From NCBI GenBank assembly GCA_009746045.1, contig RPFO01000076.1:4645775-4705774 (forward strand): DNA of 60,000 nt, given 5' to 3'. Shown here in pieces: positions 10,133 to 20,712 of the stretch. The DNA is from Mesostigma viride (taxonomy: Eukaryota > Streptophyta > Mesostigmatophyceae > Mesostigmatales > Mesostigmataceae). A program made the position numbers and the translations under genes. The notes under the pieces are model-generated. The model saw nothing but the letters and a program-made list of their open reading frames with translations, was not told the DNA's origin and did no database searches. Within the stretch, counting starts at the first letter, position 1. The number at the start of each line of letters is the position of its first letter.

Positions 10133-10158
10133 AAATGTTATGTTATAACATAACATTT
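10133..10158. repeat. Perfect 26-bp palindrome
   Basis: AAATGTTATGTTA followed directly by its exact reverse complement TAACATAACATTT, with no spacer. It is followed by a GC-rich direct repeat (GGCGCCGCGCCA/GGCGCCGCGCCA, about 10170-10201). It could be the fused ends of an excised or truncated inverted-repeat element, or a dimeric protein-binding site. Confidence 0.85.
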
Positions 10159-10320
10159 GACTCCCCGCCAAAAACGGCGCCGCGCCAGTGGCGCCGCGCC
10201 ACTTCTGGCGGATGCCACGTGTCCGGTGGGTCCGGGGACACTTAGGGACGAAGGTGATGCATAGGTTTGGGTGTTATATTCGCCATAGCCTGGTAATTAC
10301 AACGTGTATTGAGAAAGTAT

Positions 10321-10340
10321 CACGTGACTTTGGCGGGAAA
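10321..10340 (+). promoter_or_regulatory. CACGTG plus TTTGGCGGGAAA motif pair
   Basis: CACGTG (10321-10326) is three bases from TTTGGCGGGAAA (10329-10340). The first is the G-box/E-box core. The second matches the consensus bound by E2F/DP cell-cycle factors in plants, algae and animals. No gene start was recognised beside them, so this is a motif match only. Confidence 0.25.
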
Positions 10341-11492
10341 TTTTCACTCGCGCGCGCGCGTAACTAGATATGGCTGCTAGCGTGCCGTTATCAAGGAAAT
10401 TTTTGCGTCTCGCGGCCTGAGACGGTTCAGAATGTCGCTCAGAATGACGGTGCGTGTTTTTCGTAGGTCATGCATGGCCAGATTGGTAGGACTGGGAAAA
10501 TACAGGTAGGAAAATACTGCCTTCTAGGTCGTCAGTGCCATATGAGTTATAGCTTACCATATTTCGATTTTCTCTGTATGGCCGAGCAGTCTGCGCCAGC
10601 CCGAGCATCCAGGTTTGGTACGGGACATCTGCTGCAAGGTTTGCTGGGATTGCGGACGCGTTTGTAGGTCATCTTTGCACGGAATATCAACGTAGTAACC
10701 ATAGCGGATGCATGCATGATGCGGCTATGGCGGCCTATGCCTGTAGCGCACTAGTATGTGTGAGATATGAGGGTCCCGGCCAGCAGAATCCGGGCGGGAC
10801 GTGAATGAGCCAGGTACGGCAACGTGTTTGCATGTTGTTTGCCGCGGAATACGCCTGCCATGCATTATAGTTGACGAGTTTATTGGTGCAGCATTTAGCA
10901 AGCTTCCATGCCTGCTGTAAAGAGTGGTATCAGCCCTGTGAGTGCTCAGTTTATGGCATTTCCTTAGAGTATACCACCCCGTTAGTTCAGGTAGGCAACC
11001 CGTTTGCATTCCAGCACTTTTGCCAGTCTTTTGTAGCTTGTTATAATGCATTGCTGTGTTGCATTTCATAGATGGCTGTCTACGCGCGCGTAACCCACAC
11101 ACGTATATGAGCGTGGTGCCATGTGCAAAACTCAATTCTGAGTGGCCCCCCTGGTATGGGGATGCCTGAACTACCTAATAAAATTATCCAACCTTGACAT
11201 TGGTGTTTACAACCCTCCCCTGAAAAAAAGGGGGGGGTTCCATGGTGTGATGCATGAAAATGTTCGTCTTTTGTCCAACTTTGACTGAGAATATCATGCA
11301 ACCCACTTACGGGGCTCAAGATATTATTGCATATTCTGAAAGCCCTTGAAGTGTAGATATTCCTGGCATCTTGGTTGAGGGTATTTGGAGTAGCGGTCTG
11401 GGAGTTATGATTTTTTTCATTTTAGGGGGTATTTGTTTGCAAAAAATGGCAATACGGACTATGGCTAGCACTTATAATGGCTAGCAAGACCA

Positions 11493-11965
11493 ATTACAAA
11501 TGGATAATTGTCCCGGGCTCAATGTGTAGGCGTATTTGCACTTATCATTCATCAAACCAAGAGGACGAGACTCTCGTCCTCGGACCAATTTCACCTAGGT
11601 CTGCCACTACGCTGGCAAGGGGCGCCGACATGGCGCCGACCTTCCAAAGCATGCAGTCCACACAGGATCCTCGGGTCGACATCGACCCTCGCCTACAGAA
11701 TCCACGCATGAGTACAATATCTCAACTAGCTATATAGTACGCAGCGCGGCGCGACTGCACCGGCCCCTAGAAGATACACGCATACAACAACCTAGGCCCA
11801 AAATAACTGGTCCGAATCACACAAACTGTCATAGTTCCATACAAAAGTCCTGACCAAGGGACAATTCCCACATTAAGTCCCGAAATGAGTCCCAAAGTCC
11901 TACGGACTATGACAACAAGTCAAACTACATAATTTATTCCATTGTTATGTCCGTCCAAAAGGGCG
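11493..11965 (-). repeat. Gypsy-like LTR, minus orientation
   Basis: Read on the minus strand, this block is nearly identical to 30121-30583: CCCTTTTGGACGGAC near its start, AATGGAATAAATTATG, and CATTGAGCCCGGGAC near its end. The two copies face each other, so they cannot be the simple LTR pair of one element. Its TG end lies directly against the start of a plus-strand gag fragment. Confidence 0.8.
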
Positions 11966-12258
11966 GGGCCTACCTTCCCACCGATGCCTACCTTCAAGAA
12001 TGTACCCAAGCTGCACGCGGATATGAAACCGCGAGAGGTCAACGAATGGGGACGCATGTGGCAACAGCAGTATACCGTCTGGTGCAATCACAACAGCTGG
12101 GAGCCTGCCACCTGTGATCTGATCCCGCTCGTGGTCAACACCTGCATGGACCCCGCGGTGGTGAGCATCTTGAACTGTGAGAGCATCGCATCCCAGTCGT
12201 ACCCGCAAACCGTGGAGGAGTTGATGGACAGGGTGCGCCGCAAGTTGGTACCCCCAGA
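11966..12258 (+). pseudogene. Element C gag, N-terminal part (interrupted by B)
   Basis: The open frame reads MPTFKNVPKLHADMKPREV, WGRMWQQQYTVWCNHNSW, then VEELMDRVRRKLVPP and is cut by the insertion of element B. The last intact bases are the target duplication CCAGA (12254-12258). The frame resumes after 20713 (DAEIHERLAFGKL). The related remnant at 6944 has the uninterrupted join KLVPPDAEFQER, which confirms that the two halves were one gene. This is the capsid-like region of a Ty3/gypsy-type Gag. The frame begins within the flanking LTR-like sequence, so its true start is unclear. Confidence 0.75.
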
Positions 12259-12907
12259 AGTTAGCAATCAACCAGGGCTGTGAGCTCCTGGTCTTTCACG
12301 CGCACAACGGGATGAGCCAAAGTTGCAAGGCAGCAACCTTTTAACCCGTGCACCAAGCCACGACCACGGTGAGCGTCTCCACGTCCAATGTGGGAGCCTC
12401 GGTTCGTGCTTGCCAAGATAGCTGGTCATCCCCCATGACCAAGCTATATCCTTTGCGTTGTTCCTCGTTCCCATCGGCGTGACGAGGCACGTGCAGGCAG
12501 GCAAGCAAACCCTCAACCGGTCCACTGGCATCAGCGCAGAGCCAGGACGAACTGGATTTGCCTAGACTCTGCAACCTAGGAAGTACAGGACCTGTCACAA
12601 GCCTGCAAGGCCTAGTATCCTTGCAGACCTGTGCCAGCTCCAGTATTCCACCAGTCACAGGCTGCTCCTCCTCTGGTCTACGTGGACCACAGTCACGTGA
12701 TAGTCAGGCTAAGCCTGTGCAGGCACGGCCTGCCACGTGTCCTGTCCACTATACCAGAGGACTGCACCCCAGTCGGCCACGGACGGCTAGGACTTCGGGA
12801 CCTCATATCTTTCTCGTCCCTTGTCTGTTTCAGGCGGTCAGCACGGCGTTGGAAAGGTCTTTCCAAACTGCATCCACTTAGCATATTGGTTGCCCAAAAT
12901 GCTAACT
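12259..12907 (-). repeat. 3' LTR of element B
   Basis: 649 bp, minus orientation. On the minus strand it starts AGTTAGCATTTTGGGC at 12907, right after the polypurine tract, and ends GATTGCTAACT at 12259. The partner copy is 20066-20712. Confidence 0.93.
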
Positions 12908-13917
12908 CCAACCCTTTCTTCTTTTGGAGCTGGACCAGCTTGAAACAAGCCTAACCTTGCTTGTGCCCACTCAGCCACAGACCGCTTGGTCCCTTGAGGT
13001 TGATCAGACCTTTGAGGGCCCAGGTTCCTGCCTCCTTTGGGTAACAACATATCTGCCCTTGGACCAGGCTAGGTGTACTGGCCAGTGAATCAGAGGTCAC
13101 CCCAGGTTATCCCCTGACCCCTTGGTCAGCTCCCAACCTTTCCTTGGGAACTTGGTGCTAGATTAAAGTCAAGGCACATTACCTAGTCCAATGGCTGGGA
13201 TTACAGGATGCCAAGAACGTACTATTGTGAGTTCCTGATCTTTCACAGTTATCACAGGCGCCCGTTCTTATGGCGCCCGCCTTGGCCAGCCTTTCCCTTT
13301 TATGCTCAAAGAGACTCAGGTAGCACCTATGCAAATACTGCCTTATTGGGGAGCCCATGTCTTCACTGGGTGTTAAGCCCAGGAATCACTCATGCCAGGC
13401 TGTGGCTCTGCTGGGGAATTGAACCCCACCCCAACCTCCAGGTTTATAGGTGACCTGGAACTTTACACAAGAGAAACATTACAACCATGGAACAACATGA
13501 GAATGACATGACATGATTATGTTTTATTCAAGCATTATATAACCCAGAATGTGGCCCCCTGGCAACCATGTTCCACATGGTCACACAACCAGGTTCTTTA
13601 TTAGCAACAGGTTGGAAACAAGCACTAGAAAACATATGTACAGCAACCTGTAAGAACCAACATTCGGGTTGCCCTTGCATGGCCTAACTGTTTGAGGCCA
13701 AAGGCGTCGACTTAAGTCCTGGCGACTCTTCTGAACCCCATGGGGAGGGCCAGGCATGATTCTCAGCTGGTAGGAGTGACATTCCACACCAACTCCTGTC
13801 CAGGAGGGTGTACCTAACCCTGAAGGACCGGCTGTCAACCAGTAAGCACCAGTCACCACTTGGTACTTTGGTCAAGCAGCCCACTGGGGACACCCAAGCT
13901 GAAGCAAGGCCTGGTCT
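12908..13917 (-). other. Element B 3' untranslated region and polypurine tract
   Basis: The counterpart of 1078-2086 in element A, reversed, with the AAAAGAAGAAAGGGTTGG tract next to the LTR at 12908-12925. No coding sense was found. Several small open frames here mirror those in A and are not genes. Confidence 0.7.
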
Positions 13918-14520
13918 CTATGGCCGCCCGTGTAAGGGGTCCATGAGCCCACGGAGCAGGGGGTACTGCCTCTCCGCCTTCTCCTCCAGCTTGGTGAGGG
14001 CATCTGCAGGGTTGTCCACACCAGGCACATGTTCAATGTGAGCTAGGTAGGACATCTCCTTGAGCAACAAGTAGTCAAGGTCCCTGCTCCTGGCCAGCTG
14101 CCTGTGCACAAATTGCACCATGCCCATGCTATCAGTCCTCACCAGTGTGTGCAGCTGCAACCTACAGGAAGCCACTTGACATAGCTGGTAGAAGAGCTCC
14201 CTCAAGTAAAGAGCAGTATGCAGCCCTTCACAGATTGCCCTGCACTCAGCAATATCACTGCTGGGTGTAACCCTGTTCTGCAACCGACTGTACCAGGTAA
14301 CAAGTGAGGTGTGATCTTGCTCCAGGGTAACTAATGCTGCTGCCCTGCCCCTGACCTCTGTGACCTTCCTATTATCCATAGAACTGTCCACATAGAGAAC
14401 CATGTCAAGGGGCTTGTACAAATCCACAGGACCCAGTATGAGAGGGGGAGACATCATGACAGCCTGCACCACACTCTCAGCACCCACCTCAACCAGCTGG
14501 GAATCAGTAAGTCGACTCAA
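13918..14520 (-). pseudogene. Element B pol: RNase H domain
   Basis: About 200 codons with the four acidic residues of copia RNase H: Asp in YVDSSMD, Glu in AECRAICEG, Asp in RTDSMGMVQF and Asp in VDNPADALTK. The segment would remove the RNA strand during reverse transcription. It is the C-terminal part of pol, now out of frame with RT because one base is missing at the GGTTTGAG junction (element A has GGTTCTGAG). The stop codon is followed by the long 3' region. Confidence 0.88.
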
Positions 14521-15533
14521 ACCAGCAAGTCAGGGGCACATATACTTGCAAGCCATGCCAGCATGCCCCTGATGGTAGCACACCTAGCCTGCGTGATGGG
14601 CTCCTGCAATGCATCTACAATCTGCTGTGGGTAGTCCTTACCACCCTCCATCCTGATGAACCACGAGCCCTTGGCTTGGAACAACGTAGCCTGCATGCCA
14701 CAGAAGACCATAGGCTCATTCTCCACCATGTGCTGTATCTTACCCAGCTCAAACCGCTTCTGGATCTTAGCCAAGACAGCCTCAACCCAGTCTGGTGGAC
14801 CTATGAGATGCAGGTCATCACCATGCAGTGAGGCAAAGACAGGAAGGCCATTGTGGGACCCTTGGAACAAACAGGGATCCACTGGAGACACAGAAAACCC
14901 ACAAGTATTCTTCAAGAATTTCTCTAGGCTCTTTCTCCAGATAATGGGACTGGACCTGAGACCTTCCAACCCTTTCAGAATTCTCAGGTACCTGGCCTTT
15001 ATCTCTGCTCTCCATACAGCAGGTACAGTCACAAAGAAAGGAGGGATATCTCTCCAAGTCTGCCTAGCCTGATCTTGGTCACCCTTGAGAAAAGCCCTCT
15101 TGAAATCAATCAGCACAGAGCTATAGGGCACACCCTTAACCAGAAAAGACAGAAATATACACAGCAGAATCCTCCACGTGTCATGCAGCATCCCTGGAGT
15201 ATAGAGCTCCTCATCTAACAACTGGCCAGTGCCATGATACTCGGTTACAACTGGTCTGACATGTGGCACCTGGACACCATCTACCTCCTTGAGCTTGAGG
15301 ACAAACATCAATCTGAGCAGCTGGTGAACTTCTGGCAGCTCATCCACAGGTTCTGCACAGTTGGAAACTATCCACTCATGCCCAGAAGCAACAAAGCCAA
15401 GAGTCCATGCCTTAGCCATCTTGGGGCTCTGCATCATCTCGACTAGCTGGCGCCAGGGAATAGGACTGTGAGCAGCTATCTGGTACCTGTTTACCCCTAA
15501 CTGCCTTGGATCAAAGGTGGTTGGGATTATCAA
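14517..15533 (-). pseudogene. Element B pol: reverse transcriptase domain
   Basis: About 338 codons. Motifs in order: VDGVQVPHVRPVVTEY, then DEELYTPGMLHDTWRILL, DFKRAFLKGD (first catalytic Asp; copia VKTAFLNG), LEGLRSSPIIWRKSLEKFL (copia LKQAPRAWY), SPVDPCLF and the box SLHGDDLHLIG (copia YVDD). The arrangement is clearly Ty1/copia. The histidine before GDD is unusual. A one-base deletion (GAGGACTGTTG, against GAGGACTTGTTG in D) separates this frame from the upstream integrase-protease frame. Confidence 0.9.
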
Positions 15534-17485
15534 CAGTCCTCAGCTATGGGCTCCTGACCTTGAGGACCCTCAGCTGGCTGACTCCTAACAGCCTTCACCG
15601 CCACTGCAAGACCCTGGGAATAGTGATATCTTTCAAGGGGGAGGCTGCCCCTGCCTTCTAGTGCCAACTCATCAGAGGTCAAAGTAACCCCTGGCATGCA
15701 CAAGAAGTTCTGACCCAGAATGGCAGGCCCCTGATAGCCCTCTACCACACAGAACGTGGTGGGCACCCCTAAGATAGGCACACTCACTTCCCCAAGGATC
15801 TTCATGGACACCTTTCCTGAGAAATCAGACACAGCAAGGCAACTGGGATGGGACATCTGTAAGCCTACAGCATCCTCTTCCCTGATGACAGACACCTGTG
15901 AGTTGGTATCTACCTCCATTGTAGCTGCCCAGCACGACCCCCACCCCGTGAGCTTGGATACCTTGGGATCATGTTTGCTGCGCATGAGTGCTCGGATGAC
16001 GTCCGCCATGAGAGGCCCCCGGGCCTTAGGTGGCTGCCCCGTCCCCTCTGGCCTTGTGACAGTTGCTTCAGCAGCCTCCTCCTGCTCGTCATCTTCCAGC
16101 AGGGACAGACCATCATCCACCACCAGAGGATTGTTAGCTGCTGCTGCCTGGCTCTGGCCTGGCTCCTCAACCCAGCTGGGAGGGCCTGGCCCGTCTGCAG
16201 GCCAGATTGCATGTGGCCTTCTTTCCTTGACATGAGCCCAGGACAACCTGTACACGTGCCTTGGATCCTTTTCCAAAGCCACCAGGCAAGATCTGTTAGC
16301 TTCTTCCACACGAGTGACAACCCCATCCTGCCACTTCCCCCGCTTGCCTGGAATAGATGGTTCCTTCCACATCCTGACCTTCAGCCCCACCTGAGGCCTC
16401 AGCACATTCCAGTTCTTGTCCTTACGTCTCAGCTGGGCAAATAACCTATCTGCCTTCCTAAGACTGGCCTGCACCACGTTCTCAGGCAACAAGCTATACT
16501 GCAGGGCCAGGGGAGAGACAGCCACACCATCAAAGTAATAGTTAACCCTGTGGTTCAGCTGCTCTTCTATCCCCTTACACCAGGCTGCCCTCTCTAAGGC
16601 AGATGCCACAAGTGGCACTGACTCTGCTGCTAGCACCACTGTCTTCACTTCACGTATGGATCTCTCTACAGCCCCTTGCTGCCCATGACTCTCCCTGGGG
16701 ACTACTACCAGCTTACAAGGCAGCTGGTCCTGATGCTTGAGCAAACAGTCAAACTGCAAGTCTGCCTGCACACTCTTGCACACCCCAAAGCCTGGGATCA
16801 GGGCCTTCATACCCAACAACAAGTGGTGCTCCTGCATACCAGGCAGAACGTCTATCAGCCTGTATCTGCTGAACCTGTCCACCCCACCAATATATACAAG
16901 CCCCTGATATGCTGGATATCCATCTGGATGTCGCCACGCTCCCTAGCAGGCTCCCTAGCATGGGACTGAGGTGGGTGAACAGCATTCTCCTGGCAACCAC
17001 AGTTCTCAGCAGCAGCCTGGCAAGCCTCCCACAAAGGCTCCCTACCTAGCTTCCAAGCAAACATTGCTGCCTGCCCAGAATGCCCAAACATGTGATGCAA
17101 CTATGGCCAGCCTCAGCATAGCTCAGCACTCTGTCAGTACTGACCTGGCGAGACGTCTGAACCGTGTGTGGGGACACATGATCCACTCCTGAGGTTCCAG
17201 GGCTTCCCTGCAGGCCATCCTGACGCCCCAAGCCAGGCCTGCACCCTGGACCGCTCCAGGCCCTTCCAGCAAGGTCCCTTGGCCCTCCAGGCCAGCACCT
17301 GCTGGAGACCCACCACCTGCATGAGGCATAGGGAATTCAGCTGCAGCATTGTTATTGCAATCCAGTGGAAGAACAACATCTTTACACCCTTGGTGCTGCA
17401 CAAGGGGCACACCCCCATCCTTATGTACATCCAGCACACCTTCCCCAAGGGGTGATTGACTATTTACAGGGGATGATGTAGCTAG
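15530..17485 (-). pseudogene. Element B pol: N-terminal region, integrase and retropepsin-like protease
   Basis: Order on the minus strand: a linker starting just after the gag UGA (LDVHKDGGVPLVQ), a zinc-binding segment (HHMFGHSG ... CGCQ), the integrase core (DIQMDIQHIRG; second Asp in VQADLQFDC; Glu in GQQGAVERSI, with 31 residues between them), an SH3-like C-terminal segment (GLKVRMWKEPSIPGKRGKW), and then a protease-like domain: EVDTNSQVSVI for the active-site loop and GPAILGQNFL for the second hallmark. In standard copia elements the protease precedes integrase, and the active site is D-T/S-G. Indels near 17220 and 16900 break the frame in the N-terminal third. The stretch 15530-16882 is open. 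Confidence 0.85.
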
Positions 17486-17491
17486 TCACTG
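17481..17491 (-). promoter_or_regulatory. gag-pol stop codon in a readthrough context (UGA CUA)
   Basis: On the minus strand the gag frame ends CAG-CAG-TGA-CTA-GCT (TGA at 17488-17486). The pol frame continues in phase right after it. UGA followed by CUA is a known context that favours stop-codon readthrough in eukaryotes. Element D has the same bases. Readthrough would give Gag plus a minority of Gag-Pol fusion. Confidence 0.6.
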
Positions 17492-18839
17492 CTGCCCAGA
17501 CTGGCCCCCTGCCCCAGCAGGCTTGGCCTTCCTGTCAGGACACTCACGACGCCAGTGACCTTCCTTGCCACACACAAAGCATGCTCCACCCTTCTTCCCA
17601 GACCCAGCCCCACCCTTGCCAGGCTTCCCCTGGCCTCCCTGAGACTGCCCACCCTGCTTGCCCTGGTTGCCTTGAGCTTGGCCCTTGCCTTGCCCTTGGC
17701 CACCCTTACCCTGCTGACCACCAGCTTGCTGGCTCCCAACCCCTCCTTGGGAACCTGCACCCTTGCCACCCTGAGCCCCCTGCCTCTGGCGCCTGAAGCG
17801 CTTACGCTTGTTGGGCCTTGCCCCATCACGGGCTGGGTACCCGGGGACATCACCTTGGCCCTGCACAGCGGAGGTGGCATTGCTGCCATGGGACTGGATA
17901 GCTTTGCAGGCAGGATCTGGCTTCCTTATGCTGAGGATTACAAGCTCCAGAGCACGCAAGGAGCCATCAGTCTGGTTAAGAAACATGCGGGCACTGTTCC
18001 TCCCATCCACACTCAAACCCATACGGTCCAGGAAATAGTCTGCCAAGGCCCTATCTGTGACCAGGAAGCCATACTTGGCCCCCTTGTCCCTGATACGGTT
18101 GAGCCTAGCCCATTCCTCTGCCACAGGACCCACTATCTCAAAGGTGTCATACTGATGTTTATAGTAGTTGGTGAGGTTGAGAACCTTGTCAGAGAACTCC
18201 TCCCTCAACCCATCCAGGAACTGTGCCCAGGTTAGCTTATCCTTGACACCAGTCCTAGCCTTTTCCCTGACACGCTCTGACGAGTCCCTGTTGCACGTGG
18301 ACGAGTGAAACACTTGCACTAGGTTGACAGTGGGGTCCACGGAGAGCACAACCAGCTCCATGTCCTCTAGCCACTTGTCTAGAGCTTCCTGTGCTAGTGG
18401 TGGGTTAAGAGGCTTTTGTCCATTCATAAGAGTGACTGCACTCATGTGAGGTCTCGACCCTGGCAGCGCCTTCACCGGCTCCACCACAGTGGGTGTCACA
18501 GCAACAACACCACTTGGGCCAGCAGGCACAGGGGAGAGCACATCCACATGAGGCCTCTTACCATTGCCGTCAGCGGAGGTGTCCCTCTTACGCTTCTCCA
18601 CGGCTGGTTGCCCATTCGCCACCGTTATTGCATCAGATGCCCTGTCGCCCGCACCTTGCGCGCCTCCTCCACCGAGTCTTCGTGCCGTCTCTTGCTGCCT
18701 GGTCTCTTTCCCCCATCGCCGTCGCTGGCTGGGATCGCCTCCCCCCCAGCTGCTCCTTGTCTTGCCGAGGCTCCTGGCTTGCCCCAGCCGGTGCCTCCAT
18801 CTCGCCCTTGTCGCCGTCTCCCGGTTTGCCACGAGGCAT
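17486..18839 (-). pseudogene. Element B gag (capsid-like region plus CCHC zinc knuckle)
   Basis: The start is taken as the ATG at 18837-18839 (MPRGKPGDGDKGEME), because D and G have an equivalent start after the ORF1 stop. The N-terminal 100 residues are charged and low in complexity. The central region is a helical capsid-like segment (EALDKWLEDMELVVLSVDPT, TWAQFLDGLREEFSDKVLNL, ADYFLDRMGLSVDGRN). Then comes a long Gly/Gln/Lys-rich linker and one zinc knuckle CFVCGKEGHWRREC (C-x2-C-x4-H-x4-C). One frameshift near 18640 separates the first 70 codons from the rest. Gag packages element RNA in virus-like particles. Confidence 0.85.
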
Positions 18840-18892
18840 TATATACAGTGGGATGGCAAAACAAAACAGGCGATAGACAAGGAAGAACAGGC

Positions 18893-20034
18893 TCAAGCGC
18901 TGGTGCTGCCTGAAGAAGCCGCTGGCTGCTCTCCAGGTGCTGCCTCCTCTTCACGCTCCTGCGCAGTGCGTGCCACCGGTGTCCCCACTCGTGGAACTGA
19001 GCGGACCTCCTCCGCGTTGTAAGGACCTAGCACACGGCTCACCGGCCTCCCGGCTGCTGTCTGCTCTGCCGGCAGTCTGGCCGCACTGCCACGGCGATAC
19101 CACTGAAGGTTCCTGACCCACCTGCTACCACCACCTCGCCGATCGTTGCGAGACCAATTTCAGCAAAATCGTGTTCCGGCTCAAACGGTATGTGTAACTC
19201 TGCTCTACGCCGAGCTGAGTATCCCTCGTTCGTGCCGTCACCCTCGTCAATCTGCTGTGACGACCGGGCTATGATGCCCGTCGGTCTGTCCACGAACTGC
19301 TCGTGGAAGTCTTCGTCGGTGACCTCCCGACCGGTGATTACCGTCACCGTTGGCCCAGTCGCCCCTGGCCTGCTCTGTAACCTCGGCGTGTCCAAGGTCG
19401 ACCAGATGCCTGGCGGACGTGTAGTGATAACCCAGTGATCCGCGTGTCCACGCGACTCCTGGATCAGAATGTTAACCAAATGCTCACAAGTCTGAGCAAC
19501 CACCTCGGCGGAATCCCACGGGCTATCCGCTTCGCGCGTGTGCGCGTCCCGAATGATGTGCGACGCGTCGGTCCCCTCTCCCAGCGAGCTTGTCGCCACC
19601 CAGTGATTATACAGCCTGGTTCCACCTAAACAGATGGCCACCAGTTGGCCCAGCGTCTCTCGCGCTAAGTCAAGCGCCTGGATGGTTACGTGCCCGCCCT
19701 GGTACGCAACTTCTAAACTGTAGATCAACGAGGCTATCTCGTCTCGTATGGCAACGAGACGCTCCGTGCACACCCTCCCGGTTTCTCCTGGCGACGTCGT
19801 CGCCCGGATCCTCATCACCACGGGGTCGTTCGCCGACGGCCCTGCTGCGTTACCAAACACAGCCACCCAGCCGCCCTCCGCAAGGCCCCGCGCAACGTAG
19901 GCCGCTTGCACAAAGGTGGAAGCGTTGGATTGATGAGTATAGGGATAGAAAGCGTTCTCGCGCGCCGGCAACTCTGGTGCTGCTTCGCGCCTGGGAGACG
20001 ACTCAGGTGTTTCAACCCGAGCCTCGGCCGACAT
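18893..20034 (-). pseudogene. Element B ORF1, unrecognised protein upstream of gag
   Basis: An ATG at 20032-20034 (MSAEARVETPESSPRRE), 30 bases after the 5' LTR, opens about 330 codons to 19039. The frame then shifts and continues to a TGA at 18893-18895. It is clearly homologous to the intact ORF1 of element G and the broken one of D. Shared blocks: FVQAAYVARGLAEGGWVAV, SPGETGRV, EVAYQGGHVTIQALDLARE, GTRLYNHWVATSSLGEG, then SSQQIDEGDGTNEGY. It looks mostly helical, with no zinc knuckle, signal peptide or membrane segment. I do not recognise the family. Its place before gag suggests a structural or accessory role. Confidence 0.75.
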
Positions 20035-20065
20035 GAAACCCCGCAAACAGGAATGCAATAATACG

Positions 20066-20712
20066 AGTTAGCAATCAACCAGGGCTGTGAGCTCCTGGTC
20101 TTTCACGCGCACAACGGGATGAGCCAAAGTTGCAAGGCAGCAACCTTTTAACCCGTGCACCAAGCCACGACCACGGTGAGCGTCTCCACGTCCAATGTGG
20201 GAGCCTCGGTTCGTGCTTGCCAAGATAGCTGGTCATCCCCCATGACCAAGCTATATCCTTTGCGTTGTTCCTCGTTCCCATCGGCGTGACGAGGCACGTG
20301 CAGGCATGCAAGCAAATCCTCAACGTCCACTGGCATCAGCGCAGAGCCAGGACGAACTGGATTTGCCTAGACTCTGCAACCTAGGAAGTACAGGACCTGT
20401 CACAAGCCTGCAAGGCCTAGTATCCTTGCAGACCTGTGCCAGCTCCAGTATTCCACCAGTCACAGGCTGCTGCTCCTCTGGTCTACGTGGACCACAGTCA
20501 CGTGATAGACAGGCTAAGCCTGTGCAGGCACGGCCTGCCACGTGTCCTGTCCACTATACCAGAGGACTGCACCCCAGTCGGCCACGGACGGCTAGGACTT
20601 CGGGACCTCATATCTTTCTCGTCCCTTGTCTGTTTCAGGCGGTCAGCACGGCGTTGGAAAAGTCTTTCCAAACTGCATCCACTTAGCATATTGGTTGCCC
20701 AAAATGCTAACT
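20066..20712 (-). repeat. 5' LTR of element B
   Basis: 647 bp, minus orientation. Its inner end (20066) is followed on the minus strand by CGTATTATTGC. The same short sequence (CGTA, T/C, TA) follows the 5' LTRs of D, G and F and may be the primer-binding region. It does not begin with the TGG expected for pairing to a tRNA 3' end. Confidence 0.93.

Larger units (their letters stand above)
9218..11492. other. Mostly non-coding stretch with scattered repeat signals
   Basis: No protein family was recognised here on either strand. It holds the short repeats at 9651-9866, a sequence TGTTACGTCCCAGCCC near 9964 that matches the first bases of the gypsy-like LTR at 30111 (possibly an LTR edge of another family), a perfect palindrome at 10133-10158, a CG dinucleotide run near 10350 and a G-run/C-run hairpin near 11212-11241. 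It may hold old element remnants beyond recognition. Confidence 0.4.
12259..20712 (-). mobile_element. Element B: complete copia-like LTR retrotransposon (8,454 bp)
   Basis: Two LTRs (12259-12907 and 20066-20712) in the same orientation bound the element. The direct repeat CCAGA lies immediately outside both ends (12254-12258 and 20713-20717), a 5-bp target-site duplication. Reading on the minus strand: 5' LTR, ORF1, gag, UGA, pol with integrase, protease, reverse transcriptase and RNase H, 3' non-coding region, polypurine tract, 3' LTR. It sits inside the gag of element C. The LTRs differ at few positions by eye, so insertion was recent. The coding regions nevertheless carry several one-base indels. 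Confidence 0.95.

Noticed and set aside
1-14990. A 2.7-kb inverted repeat (1-2733 against 12259-14990) as one palindromic structure
   Set aside because: It is explained by two independent insertions of the same family in opposite orientation. B has its own target duplication.
17555-18235. 226-codon plus-strand ORF rich in Leu, Ala and Pro
   Set aside because: It is the antisense of the B gag Gly/Gln linker and capsid region; the minus strand has the zinc knuckle.
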